A DNA stretch of 64,000 bases from Amphiura filiformis. Lineage: Eukaryota; Echinodermata; Ophiuroidea; Amphilepidida; Amphiuridae. Positions 11,249 to 22,800 of the stretch are shown here, piece by piece. Made by a program: the position numbers and the translations under genes. The stretch's first letter is position 1. Each line of letters opens with the position of its first letter. Under the pieces are notes generated by a model. It did not search any database, had not been told where the DNA came from, and worked only from the letters and a program-made list of their open reading frames with translations. The stretch is taken from NCBI RefSeq assembly GCF_039555335.1, contig NC_092628.1, positions 80,192,315-80,256,314 on the forward strand, given 5' to 3'.

Positions 11249-12935
11249 GTAAGTCTGCTTAATCATCCCCTCTTGAAACGGGAAAGTATTTTCACACCCA
11301 ATGCTGGTCAAGATCCTTTTCTTGATGCTTATATCACTGAAGTGAAGGCTGACATTATCCAAGGGATAAAGCCTAAAACATATCGGAACATCTCGCGTGA
11401 TGAGAATAAGGCTCTGCATGATATCAAAAATAATCGGAGTATTGTTATCAAGGAGGCTGATAAAGGTTCTGCTGTAGTCATCCAAGACAGGGAAAGTTAT
11501 GTTCATGAGTGTTTGAGACAACTCAACAACTCTGATCACTACCAAAAGCTTGATCATGACCCCACCACTACATTTAGCAAGCGTGTATGTAAAGGTCTTA
11601 ACAAAGCCTTGGAAGTGGACCTAATAGATCATGATCACAAGGTTGCTCTCACTCCCAAACGTCCCAAACCAGGTAGATTTTACACACTGCCTAAGATTCA
11701 CAAGCATTTTGACACTATACCACCTGGCCGTCCTATTAGTTAGTGCCAATGGCAGCGTCACAGAAAGGGTTTCTCTTTCATTGACCACCATCTCAAACCA
11801 CATGTCTCATCCTTGCCATCTTATGTTCAGGATGACATGGACTTCCTACGCAAGATACAGGCTGTTAATGCACAAGGGCCCCTTGCGCCTAACACCATGC
11901 TTTGCACTATGGATGTTTCAGCCCTCTACACTAATATTCCGGCACAAGAGGGTATAGATGCATGTCGTTCTTTTCTTGAACCCGCATATTCTTCTGACCA
12001 ACTTGATGCTTTTTGTGACCTCATGGATATTGTTCTTACTTGCAATAATTTCACATTTGACGGCACAAACTACAAGCAGATATTTGGCACCAGTATGGGT
12101 ACGAAAATGGCGCCCTCTATGGCTTGCCTTTTCATGGGCCGTCTAGAAGAACGTCTGCTCTCCTCTATATCCAAGAAACCCCTCATGTGGATGAGATATA
12201 TCGATGATATTTTCTTTCTGTGGACACATGGTCCGGATGAACTTCAGCACTTTGTAACCTTGTGCAATTCTTTCCATCCAACAATTAAGTTTACCTCTGA
12301 ATCCTCTATCAAGGAAATACCCTTCTTGGATGTACTGGTATCCATCAGAGATGATACTCTCCATACGGACCTGTACTCTAAACCCACTGACTCACACCAG
12401 TTTCTTCACTGGACTTCCTGTCATCCCAAGCATACCAAGTCAAGTCTTCCGTACAGCTTGGCTTTCCGGTTGAATCGTATCTGCTCCTCTCCCGAGACGC
12501 TTCAGAAGAGAAAAGATGAACTTGAAGGCTTTCTTAAGGCCAGAGGTTATCCTGGCTCTGTTATCAACAGGCAAATCAGCAAAGCTCTAGAGATTCCTAG
12601 ATCTGACGCTCTAGTGCCTCGTACGCCAGACTCTGATAATCCAGAACGCATTCCTCTGGTCATCACTTACCATCCATCGCTTCCTAAACTTTCTCAGATA
12701 CTTCACAAACACTTGCGTATCTTGCATTCTTCTGATAGATGTAAGAAGGCTATTCCCAACCTACCCATGGTCGCTTATCGCAGAAGTACTAACATCAAGG
12801 ACATGATTGTACGTTCATCCCTGCCTCCAGACCAACCTCCTCCTAGAGGCTCTATTGCATGTGGATCTTGTAAGTCATGTGAACATGACCTCCACCCGGC
12901 CTACCTGTCAAACATACTAAGGAAGGATCGTCTTT
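11249..12935 (+). pseudogene. PLE reverse transcriptase, frameshifted
   Basis: The RT is spread over two frames. The first part (11249-11743) encodes FTPNAGQDPFLD and later LPKIHKHFDTIPPGRPI, then stops. The frame shifts near 11743 and again near 11786. The second part, open from about 11790 to 13003, carries the catalytic palm: motif A at CTMDVSALYTNIP (about 11903-11942), GTSMGTKMAPSMA, and YIDD (12197-12208), the RT active-site box. After the RT lies the linker to the endonuclease, with GSCKSC as a Cys pair. It would copy the element's RNA into DNA at a nick. No upstream in-frame Met is convincing, so the N-terminus is truncated or eroded. Confidence 0.88.
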
Positions 12936-13284
12936 CACTAGTTCTTCCACAGGTGAAAGCCATGACATCCACAAACACATCAGTTGTCAGAGTGAGAATG
13001 TGATCTATCTCATCACTTGTGCTAATTGCCAAGTTCAGTATGTGGGAGAGACTGGTCGTAGCCTGTCAACCAGACTGGGTGAGCATTGCGCCGATGCTCG
13101 CCTTAACAGAAATACACCAGTAGCCAAACATTTCAACCTCCCAGGACATTCTGCTAGTCACATATCTGTCATGGGTATTGACAAACCCCCAAAGACTGAC
13201 ACGTTCATGCGAAAGAAACTTGAGAAAGACTGGATCTCTAAACTTAAGACAACCCAACCACTTGGCTTAAATGTTAAAGATTAA
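12936..13284 (+). pseudogene. PLE GIY-YIG endonuclease domain
   Basis: After a frame change near 12930 the sequence reads SENVIYLITCANCQVQYVGE, then TGRSLSTRLGEH, ending at a TAA (13282-13284). VIY and YVG are the GIY and YIG boxes, followed by the conserved Arg (TRLGEH) and a CxxC (CANC) typical of PLE endonucleases. It would nick target DNA to prime reverse transcription. The domain itself looks intact, but it is separated from the RT by a frameshift. Confidence 0.88.
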
Positions 13285-13375
13285 CGTGCCAGTGTATCCT
13301 TATTTGGCCTATGGATCTTACTTGCGTCAACACATGTATTTGACATAATACATGTACATGTAGGCCTACATGTTT

Positions 13376-14300
13376 GATGGGTCAACTCACATGTGGCTTT
13401 CACACCACTGTAGGCCTCCCTCCTTGCTTGCTTGTATAGACCTTTCACTACCTATTTTGGCATATTTCATGTCAATTTGTTACGGTATTTCACTGTTCTT
13501 TGGTTTTAGTGATTTGTTGGCTTTCCACTGTCATCTAAAGGTCTTTACACGCACTGTGAATTGGTTTTATCATGCACGGTCCACATGAGCTCATATGCAT
13601 TTACTTTATCTGTTTTTCTACTTCCAAACCTACCCCCCCTTTTCTGCATGCATACTGCCATTTTATTATATATGTGACCTTCCTCAACTTGTGTTTTGAT
13701 TCAGCAATTATTGGCTTTTCACTTTTCTTAACACATGTATTATGCAGGCCTACATGTATAATATTTATTGCACCATGCATATCTTTTCTAATTACTTTTT
13801 CATTTACTACTGGATCTACATGTATTGTACATGCTTGATGTGTCAATTCACATTTGGCATTCTCACTGTAGGCCTCCTTGCTTGCCTATGTTTTTCCATC
13901 TTTTAGTAGACCTTGTATCACTACCTATTCTAGCATATTTCATGCTAATTTGTAACAGTATTTTACTGTGCTTTGGTTTTAGTGATTTTGGCTTTACCAC
14001 TTCACTGCAGGCCTATCCACATGAACTGCAGTTACCCTTTTTTTTCTACCCCACCCCCTCTTTCTGTATGCATACTACACTCTAATATTTGAGACTTTCC
14101 TCAACTTGTGTTTTATTCAGCAATATTTGCTGTATTTTTTTTTCTCTCTTTTAACATTATATGTATTTAAAATAATTGTTTTGTAATATGCATGACTCTT
14201 CTCTTTTAAATTTGAGTGACATTGGCCCACTTATCTCCCTCTATTCATTCTCTTCCTCTTCTATTGACTACGACCCCTCTTGACATCTACTTCCTGTCAA
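13376..14300 (+). repeat. 462-bp tandem duplication in PLE 3' region
   Basis: The block at 13376-13837 (opening GATGGGTCAACTCACATGTGG, with CTTTGGTTTTAGTGATTTG) repeats from 13838 (GATGTGTCAATTCACATTTGG, with the same CTTTGGTTTTAGTGATTT). The copies are diverged. Both are T-rich and noncoding. Confidence 0.7.
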
Positions 14301-14530
14301 TTAGGACAATACCCTATTGTCCTGTGGTCGTGCTTATTTACATAATGCTTTCCAGTTTCTCACTGTAGTAAACTGTGCTTCATTGAAGTAAGACATGCTT
14401 ATTTTGCTCTGAGCTTATCTTGTTTGCTACTGAGTTCTATTTGAACTTGCCTTCAGTTTTTGACTTGAATTTGTTTTTAAATTACAGCATGTAGTGTTTG
14501 TTGTTTGCTTTTATATTTTGTTGTCTGTCC

Positions 14531-14563
14531 CTGAAGAAGAGCAGTTTATCTGCTCGAAACGTC
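14531..14563 (+). ncRNA. Candidate hammerhead-ribozyme-like motif
   Basis: CTGAAGA (14531-14537) is followed, after one A, by GAGCAG, loop TTTAT and CTGCTC (a perfect 6-bp stem), then GAAAC (14556-14560) and GTC. This matches the hammerhead core CUGANGA-stem II-GAAA, with an extra A before stem II. PLEs are known to carry hammerhead motifs with minimal stem III. Here no clear stem I is visible and stem III would be almost absent, so function is unproven. Confidence 0.4.
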
Positions 14564-14599
14564 GGTTGTTTTTTGTCCGTTTAGTGTTTGACTGCTATG

Positions 14600-14870
14600 T
14601 ACACAGTGATTTTCATCACTTCCAGTGTACTGTTTTCCTGACACTTTTGTGGGCTCTGGAATTGGCAATTTTTGGCCATCGAACTTTGCTTATTTTGTGC
14701 CTACTCTGGATGTTTGGTTTAGCGTGTCTGTTTATATGCACAGTGATTTTCATCACATGTTCTAGTGCAGTTTTGTATTACCATTGATCCTTGTTGTTTT
14801 TGCAGGTTTAGCACTTTTGTGAGCCTTGGAACTGGTAATTTTTGGCTATCGAACTTTGCTTACTTCCTAT
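14600..14870 (+). repeat. Direct repeat in PLE 3' region
   Basis: 'ACAGTGATTTTCATCAC' and 'AATTTTTGGCCATCGAACTTTGCTTA' (cited in parts) occur at about 14601-14695 and again, slightly changed (AATTTTTGGCTATCGAAC), at about 14739-14862. The copies are spaced about 140-165 bp. Confidence 0.6.
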
Positions 14871-15076
14871 GCCTACATTTGCTGGTTTTGGCCCCCCCCC
14901 CCCTGCATATTGTCTAGTCTGTATTTTACTTGTTTCCCCACATCAAGTTGGTGTACCTTGCTCGTTTTCCTTTCTGTTGTTTATATTCAAGGTATCCTCT
15001 TGTATCATTTATTGATCCTTGATGTGTTTTGTGTCCTCGTCCGTTGGATTCACCATTACCCACTTTTTAAGTCAAG

Positions 15077-16035
15077 AACAACAATCTGAATGCATCAGTA
15101 ATATTCATCGATTTCAAGAAGGCATTTGATACCATCCACCGTGGGAAAATGCTTGACATAATGAGAGTATGGAGTCCCAGAGAGGCTAGTGGCTGCCATA
15201 GGATGATGTACCATCATACTATAGCTCATGTCACCTGATGGTGTCACTAAGGATTTTGAGATCCAAGGAGGAGTTCTGCAGGGAGACACTCTGGCACCAT
15301 TCCTCTTTATCGTATATAGTCCTTGATTATGTTTTTTAGGCAATGGAAGGCAATGAAGAGCGACTTGGCTTTACTCTGGAGCCCAGGAAAAGTAGGCGAA
15401 TATGCCCGCACACAATCACAGACCTGGATTTTGCAGACGACATTGCTCTTCTAGCTGACAACCTCAAAGACGCACAAGAACTGTTACATCTTGTTGAAGC
15501 TGCTGCACAGAAAGTAGGACTAGGAATCAATGCCAAGAAGACCAAGGCAATGCTGTACAAGGAAATTCCGTCTTCAATAAAAACACTGGACGGAAGCGAA
15601 TTAGAGATAGTGCATGACTTCAAATATCTAGGTCAGAAAGGCACTTGCTTGGAAAGCATGCAACAGCTTGGACAAGATCTGGAAAAGTAATCTGCCAAGA
15701 GCTCTAAACATGGACAATAACAACCAAAATGAGAAAAGCTTTGGATGGCTGCTATGTATCCGTCTCTTGCGGAAGGCACTAGATATCTCATGGCAAACTC
15801 ACACCACCAACAAAGAACTATGGGAATCTGTTACCAATCTCTGAGAGGCTCAGGATTAGAAGGTTGAAGTTTGCACGGCACTGTGCAAGAAGCGATGAGG
15901 AAGCAGCTTCAATTGTTCTTATGTGGCAGCCCAAACATGGAAAGAGAACAAGAGGTCCACCCAAGAAGGAATATATCAAGATGTTGGCAGATGATACGGG
16001 ATTAACAGGCAGGCAACTTTACACAATCTAGCAAA
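15077..16035 (+). pseudogene. Decayed LINE (non-LTR) reverse transcriptase and C-terminus
   Basis: Starts inside the RT with VIFIDFKKAFDTIHRGKML (motif A) and runs through GGVLQGDTLAPFLF. A frame break follows near 15320, then LDFADDIALLADN (FADD, the active-site box, about 15426-15440) and KKTKAM (15343-15690 stays open). A further break follows, then sequence like KSNLPRALNMD, LPISERLRIRRLKFARHC and HGKRTRGPPKKEYIKMLADD, the C-terminal tail common to several marine-invertebrate LINEs. The 5' part is absent and at least three frame breaks are present. The clade cannot be settled from this fragment. Confidence 0.82.
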
Positions 16036-16039
16036 TCGT

Positions 16040-17860
16040 AGACCTGCCCCCCCACACACACACATACACACACAAATAACGTAATTGTATACATGTAGTA
16101 GGCCTACCATACATTATTAGGTTGAAATCGTTGTGTCTTGCATGGGGCTCTAACAACAAAAATTTACAAAATGTCAATCCATAATCCCTTATTACCTCGA
16201 CCACTGTTATTAAGCGAATTTTCCGTTTCTTTTGCTCATATTCAACTGCCCCTCCCCCTCAAATGAATGAAATTCCGAGATTAGCAAATTCTGGTCGTCT
16301 TGGTCGAAAAGTAGGCCTACATTAGATGTATTTTTTTTCTATTATGGTGTCATGCATTTCCTTCCCATTGCTGAACATATTGTAGTGTTACTGCTGGAAA
16401 AATACTAGACGGGCCAAGTGAAGAGGGCTATCCAACATGAATATCTACAGGCTTGAAGCCTGTGCTGACTGAAGGTGAGATGCTATCCACATTTTGGATA
16501 AGTCACGTTTAAGCATTTTCTAAAAATAAAGGTGACCAAACTTAATATGTTAATTAATAATAATTGCATAAAAATTCTTATTATCCAAAGCAACAATTCC
16601 CCGACAATGTAATGTCAGTGGATTCATTCCAGTGAACCTGAGAATGGTCAGCCTCAGGCCTGGTCAACCTGATCACCAGGAATACTGCCCTCTAGTTCAT
16701 TAACAGTATTTCCTAGTCTCACGGGCCAAACAATAGAGGGCAGTGGTCAGTTTGGTGGAACGGGATGCCAATTTTCAGGGATAGTTTAAAATTGTATTAA
16801 CCATGTTTTAACATGGTTAATACACAATTTTAAGCACAATTTAATACACAATTTAATACACAATTTTAAGCAGTTAAAACTGCTTAAAAGTGAAGGATTC
16901 AAATGAAAAATTTGGGTTGGCATTTCTTATTCTTTTTTGTGTAAAAGTTGGTGGAAAATCTAGAAAAATCATAATTTGGCAAAAATGTCAAAATCGGATC
17001 AATTATATAATCAGATTTGTTGCTGAAACCAACCCAAAATGTGCATTTCTCTTTAGTTTTATAAACATTACTGGCTGTTCAGTAATACAGGTATACAAAG
17101 GGAAAAAACGATCACCCGACCCTATCTAAAATTTTCATGTAAGGGCAACATAACAATCTTAACTTGTTTGCCATATCTTTAGAGGACATACAACAGGGGT
17201 GTGAATGACCACAGATAAAAAAAATCTGAAAAAGTCTGAAATTTGGAAAGCTCACTATTCTTTTTTGTACAGAGGAAGTGCAGAAAAAGAGATAAAAATC
17301 AAGATCAAAAAATATGAATTCAGATTTTAATCTGAACTCTCACATACACCCCTGATACAAAACGACGTCAATCATGACAGAGTCATCCTCATTTAAATAA
17401 AACAACACTTTTTAAGAGTACTTTAAAGAAAGACTGGTAAAGACACTTTTTGTGTTTGAGTAATTTATTCACATTATTCACCCCAACTCACTCAGATCTG
17501 ACAAGAGACATTGTTTGATACAAAATGATGGTGTTTTCATAATGCTTCTGTGATATCCTAAGCACCTTGGAACTTTGGAAAAAGTGCACCTTGGAAAAGA
17601 TACAAAATGCATTGAGGCATTTTAACAATGAAACTGATGTACTTTGTTCTTTTCCCAGCATAGTATTGAAGCTCTGTGATTGAAGCTAAACTAAATGATG
17701 GAAGGAGTACCAGAGAACATAGTGTTCTATGGGGAGAAATTGGAACCCAGATAAACTGGATTTCATCAGCCTGTTAGTTCAGGCCAAAGATGTTTTACTT
17801 TAGTAAAACCTAGATGAGCTTATCTGTATACCGCTGCGTGGTTTCGAACGTAACCGTCCC
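16040..17860. other. No gene seen; small simple repeats
   Basis: Holds a CA-rich stretch (16050-16078), a 24-nt palindrome TTAACCATGTTTTAACATGGTTAA (16797-16820) and a short AATTTAATACAC repeat after it. No exon recognised. Confidence 0.4.
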
Positions 17861-17876
17861 GGCTGAAATCCAGAAA

Positions 17877-17910
17877 TGACGTCATTTGTTCTGGTGTTGC
17901 CACTTCCGGG
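17877..17910 (+). promoter_or_regulatory. CRE and ETS motifs, promoter-like
   Basis: A perfect CRE palindrome TGACGTCA (17877-17884) is followed 17 bp later by CACTTCCGGG (17901-17910), an ETS-type site. An open frame with ATG codons follows at once. This clustering is typical of a TATA-less animal promoter. Confidence 0.4.
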
Positions 17911-17948
17911 TAATGCGGGAGAAGAACATGCCTTTTACAAACAAAATG

Positions 17949-18062
17949 GCCAACAAGTCCCGGCCCCTTTCCAGCGAAAATACAGCTTATTTAGCCAATG
18001 TGAACATGGGGTCATCACCAGAAATATTTTCCTATCATATTGGACTAACACGTCAGCTACAT
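17949..18062 (+). CDS. Possible orphan first coding exon
   Basis: An open frame starting MANKSRPLSSENTAYLANVN lies just after the CRE/ETS cluster; an in-frame Met at 17928 is also possible. A weak donor (gtatttc) follows CAGCTACATG at about 18062, and the frame ends at 18125. I do not recognise the protein and found no second exon downstream on this strand. The peptide composition is plausible for coding sequence, but the call rests mainly on promoter context. Confidence 0.25.
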
Positions 18063-18125
18063 GGTATTTCACGATATAACAGTAATAAAAAGAAAACTTC
18101 AAACGTTCGTTCGTCGGATTTTTGA

Positions 18126-19637
18126 CGAAGTGACCAGCTCTAATTACGTCACTATGTAAACAACATAGAGGTATAAATAATTAATTAGGTAATACCAAAT
18201 ATGGAGGTATCCAAAAGTATGCTAATTAGAACAGGTTAGAAGGCACGACAAATCAGAATACGATCCTGGTATCCAATTCTATGCAAATGAGTTGAAGGAG
18301 GTTACGTGAACATGTACAATAATGCGACTCTTGTGTATACCGACCTCTGTGGTTCAGGCCCATCATCTCTCACCTTTCAGGTTGGGGATAAGACCATAAT
18401 CAGTACTTTGAGAAAAAGCTTTGCCCCATTGCCACTCTATGTAGGTTTAGCATTTGTATAGCATAGCATGAATGGTAACTGAAGATGCCACATTAGTCAG
18501 AGGCAATCATTTACAGAAATGAGTTACAACAGATGAGGCATGACTTTTTGAATGACCCTCAATATTACAACTGCTACCGAATGCATTTTGGTCAAATTTC
18601 TCCTGACATACTGTGTGTGTTTAGGGAGCACACAACTAAATCAATGCGCCACTTGTGCTGCTCTTTGGACTAATAATCAGAAAGAGTAGCAAATTTTAAA
18701 GCCTGTGCATATCAAAAAATGGGCAGAAACATGTTTGCAGTGTTGAGAGCATGTCAAAAACAGTGAGGGTGCTGTTTAGTGGCTCCTACCAGGAAAACAA
18801 GTTAAACTTTCATCGATTTGCAATCGACTGGTTATTATAAAATATCTCAAAAAGCGCCGTACAGGCATCAAAAAGAGCAAAGAAAACTGGTGGTTTTACA
18901 CATATTTCAATGGGACGATTATTTAGTGGTGTGTGCCCTTTAAACAAAGTCAAACACGCTGTATCAAAATGATTGGTACCCATAAGTTTCCAGTGATTAT
19001 GAACATGACTGCGACATAAAAATGCAACATTGAATCCACATCATTTCTTGATTAGTGTCATAATCACTCGTATAACAATACATTATGGTCATTTCAAGAG
19101 GATACAATATTGCATTTGGAAGCAGTTTTCAATAACCATCAAAACTAATGGGTACTATCATTTTTATACAGTTTGTAGTTACTTACGGAAGGACTACTTA
19201 GTGTAAATGTCCTGTTAATATCTCTGTATGTTACAAGTTCATCTTCATGTTTGTAACACTAACCGACTGGCATCTTAAGAATAATGACTTAAAGTTCAAG
19301 TTCATCACTATGACCAGCTCTTACAAAATGAGCATAAAGTGGGCTCCTTTCTTTGGTCTTCAGAACTCAATATTTCCCCCCACAATGTCTTTTGTTTTCT
19401 AATGAATTTTGTCATGATTAATAGACTGTATCAAAATCTATAGTGCCCTGGCGACTTTATGCTCATTTTGTGGGAGCAGGTGATTGTGAGTTGAGGCTTT
19501 CTGGCTCTCAACTCTCAAAATATTGGTCAAGAATCAAGTTACACTGCAAACTACATATACACCATGTATGACAGGAGTGTTCTGACATAAATGCAAAATT
19601 TGTACTGGTATACATTATATTGAATTCATCCAGTCTC
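18126..19637. other. No gene seen; MRPL18 3' flank
   Basis: Noncoding by inspection. The 3' UTR of MRPL18 (minus strand) would lie in its right part, but no clear AATAAA signal was identified. Confidence 0.4.
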
Positions 19638-19853
19638 TCATCTGTCCAGTTTCTGTTCCGCATCATTCTCATAATTCTTGAATTCTTTGTCTTTGATTTC
19701 ATCACATTCTTTGTGCACCCTTTGCAATTCCTCTTCACAATCCATGCCTAGGTAGCTAGGGAAATAGTCGTCAGGTTTAGTGTCATATCTGTAAGTCTCT
19801 GGCTCCTCCAAGATGATTCCTCCATCTGTTATGCCTTTTACAAATGCATCAAC
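19638..19853 (-). CDS. MRPL18: MRPL18 coding exon 4
   Basis: Residues 174-244 and the stop. Begins VDAFVKGITDGGIILEEPE, the end of the conserved domain. It then continues with a Tyr- and acid-rich tail (YDTKPDDYFPSYLGMDCEEE) not found at this length in human MRPL18. Confidence 0.9.
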   Translation of the reverse strand, partial: VDAFVKGITDGGIILEEPETYRYDTKPDDYFPSYLGMDCEEELQRVHKECDEIKDKEFKNYENDAEQKLDR

Positions 19854-22800
19854 CTGAAGACAGAAGCAAAAAAAAAAATGTGTATAAATCAAGGACACCA
19901 ACATCCAGTTCTCAGCAAGAGTTATAACAGGCCTTGCCATTTGAGGCGAGCGATCGCTCTCACTCGCCACCGCTCGCCCAAACTCTATTCTAGTGAGCGA
20001 TTTTCCATTCACAGTGGCGTAGCGGGTAGCCAGGGGGAAAACTGCCCAAAATTTTTTTTCAGGGGACGGCAAAGAGTAAAATGACCTTAAAATGACTAAA
20101 AAGGAGACAAAAATTTGACAAATAGGGACAAAAATTTGGCTTTGCCCCCTCACACTACTGTCCACTCGCCATAGACACTAAATAACGCTGGCTGCGAATC
20201 TCTCAAAATTGAATCAATTTACATTCAAGTTTCAGCACTTTTAATGTATTTAATTTATCAAAGATGGCAATGCTCGCCTAGCCAGTGGCATAGCTACGGA
20301 GGGGCAAGGAAGGGCGTTGTCTTTATGGGGCATCAAATCAAACTCGGCATTATCAAAGTGCCTCCTCCAAGCGATGAAAGTCAACATTTTCACATGCTGC
20401 GCACACATTTCAACATAAATACTTAGAACCATTTTAAGACCAAAGTTCTACCTGATTTATAACCAAAATTAGTGATATTTATGAAAATTTTGACTACTTG
20501 CCTAGCATCATGTTAGTGAGTGATTAACCACTCGCCTTTAAAATCTAGATTGCAAGGCCCGAAATAAATGACATTACACAACAATTATGGTTAGCGTGAG
20601 GGAACTTAAACTAAGATAAGAGCCACACTACCCCTGCTTACTACCACTATTCGCCAGTGAAGTGGTTACCTAACTCCCTAGTAACCAGGCCCTTGCAACT
20701 CCTATACCAACGCAATACAAAAAGGTGTGGACACCGTCGGCTTCCCCCATGTATTATCCGCCGGTGCCATTATCATGTGACTGAAGAAAAATGCTGCTGC
20801 CACCACAGAATTAGAGACAGAGAACCAGGACTCGACCGCCATCTTGATACATTATGAATATATGAATATATAATTAGAGAAAAATGCTGCTGCCAAAAGC
20901 GATATAGGCTACCTAAACAGCGTATTTATATCAAGACTTAGTTTTTGTCACTGTCCTCACATCGATGAACGGAGTCTCTAGTCCATAGCACTACATGCTC
21001 TATTCTTCGTCCATGCTAGTAACAGGATCATGCACCTTTTGGAATTGGTAATGCATGCCATAGACTTTGTGTTGTGATCATTTCGATCATGGTGCAGAAC
21101 TCAAATGTGTGATCCAGTTGACACAGTGATAATCGGATTACACGTAACACTTTGTTGGCAAATACATACCGTTTCATTGTCCCTCATTGGTTCCTTAGTT
21201 TTCCAACACACATGGTTGATCCCTGATTGAAGGCACCTGTGGGCCATGATCCTGCCTATATTATGAGCTGCTGCAACATCACTGGAACTGTATAAAAATT
21301 TACGAATGCTCCACTCCTTTGTTGAAGCACCGAGGACTTGAAAACCATTCCTATGCTCCAGATGACATTGTGTTTCCCTGTTCTTCACTTCAAAATGTAA
21401 TCTGTAATACAACACAACATGGAAAATTATATTGATGTCAAAGTACTCCCAACGGACGAGGTACAAAACACACCAAGAATCAAAGGATGATACAAGAGGA
21501 TACTAAAAGCAGAAAGATTTGAGCCAGGTATACCAACTTGATGTGGGGAACAAGACAAAGACAAAATTAGATAAAAACTAATGCAGTACATGTAAACCAT
21601 AAAGGTGGACACTGCACTTTTGTCTACCATCCCTGTCTGTGGTTTTGGATTTTTACTAGTGCAGTATCAATGTACACTCCATGGTTTAAAACCTGCATTA
21701 GTTTTGATCTAATTTTGTCTTTGTCTTGTTCAAGTTGGTATACCTTGCTTGGATCCTTCTATTTGATGTCATATAAAATAGAAGAAAATGTGCATTACTC
21801 TGTTAAATAAATACAATTTGCATGATCATTAGTTTAGCTTCCTGCTAAATGTATTATTCAACTGAAAGGTATAATCAAGAATATTTTACAGCATTATGTA
21901 TTGTATACAGTTCCAATTGTTATATGGAGTAAATTATATTAAATGTATATTTTTTATTATTTGTATTGGGTATGGTAGTCAAAAATATACCTATTTTGTG
22001 GTAGGTTCAATAAGTGTAAAATAAAATATATAGACACATATGTAGGCCTACATCACTTCCGGGAAATGTCAACAAGCCGTTTCGCGGGAAAAGCAGTGGA
22101 CCAAGACACTTGTGATCAAACCATCAGCCCAGATGGCGAAAGCTAAAGTAGGGAGTTACTTTTTTATTGGATATGCCTAGCAAAATGTTTGAATTATTAA
22201 AATCGATTCAGTGATTGATGTTTGTATGTTTTTTGGAGTAATGTTTTATCTTAAAGATGTCTTACTTATGCCAATATTGTTTATGGAAGTTGCTTAATCC
22301 CCATCCTCGGTCCTTGATGGCTATTCCCATTTTCTCTAGGTTTCTTGGATTGCGATTATTGAAGTCTGCAGCCACTTGGTCATTCTCTGACAATGCATCA
22401 GTTTCTTCTACTGCACTGTTGCTTTCTTTTGGACTGACTTCACTGGAGTATAACCTCTGGATGGCATAGTTACATAACCTTGTGTGTTCGAAACCTGAAA
22501 GAAAAAAAACACACAATTTTTGCTTACTTTGTATCATCTCACCTCAAGTGACTACAGTAATGTCAGGTTTTCATTTCAAAGAACTGACTATACTGCAGCA
22601 CTTCGGCTCAATAATTATGAGCCCTTATGCATAAATCAATTAATACTGAAAGTGCATGGACATGGTCACAGTCTACCCAGCTAAGAGCTCATTCCATCTA
22701 AAAAGTGGCTCAGTTTTATTTCTAAAGAATGGTTGCGCATTCATGAGATGCTAGTTCTATTGTGATAATTTCTGTTGTGACATACACATGACATTTAATT

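Larger units (their letters stand above)
11050..15070 (+). mobile_element. Decayed Penelope-like retroelement (PLE)
   Basis: Contains, in order, a PLE-type reverse transcriptase, a GIY-YIG endonuclease and a long repetitive 3' region. RT followed by C-terminal GIY-YIG is the diagnostic architecture of endonuclease-bearing PLEs. The reading frame is broken in at least three places and the N-terminus is missing, so the copy is dead. The outer limits are uncertain. The left limit is set after the inverted repeat ending near 11035 and the right limit before the LINE relic. The 3' tail (about 14930-15060) is related to a second genomic copy at 21430-21560. Confidence 0.8.

Noticed and set aside
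11168-11557. 129-codon minus-strand open frame over the PLE
   Set aside because: Antisense shadow of the reverse-transcriptase coding strand, which has clear RT motifs.
14494-15089. Open frames rich in hydrophobic residues in the PLE 3' region
   Set aside because: T-rich noncoding repeat sequence gives Leu/Phe/Cys-rich translations; no start, domain or homology.
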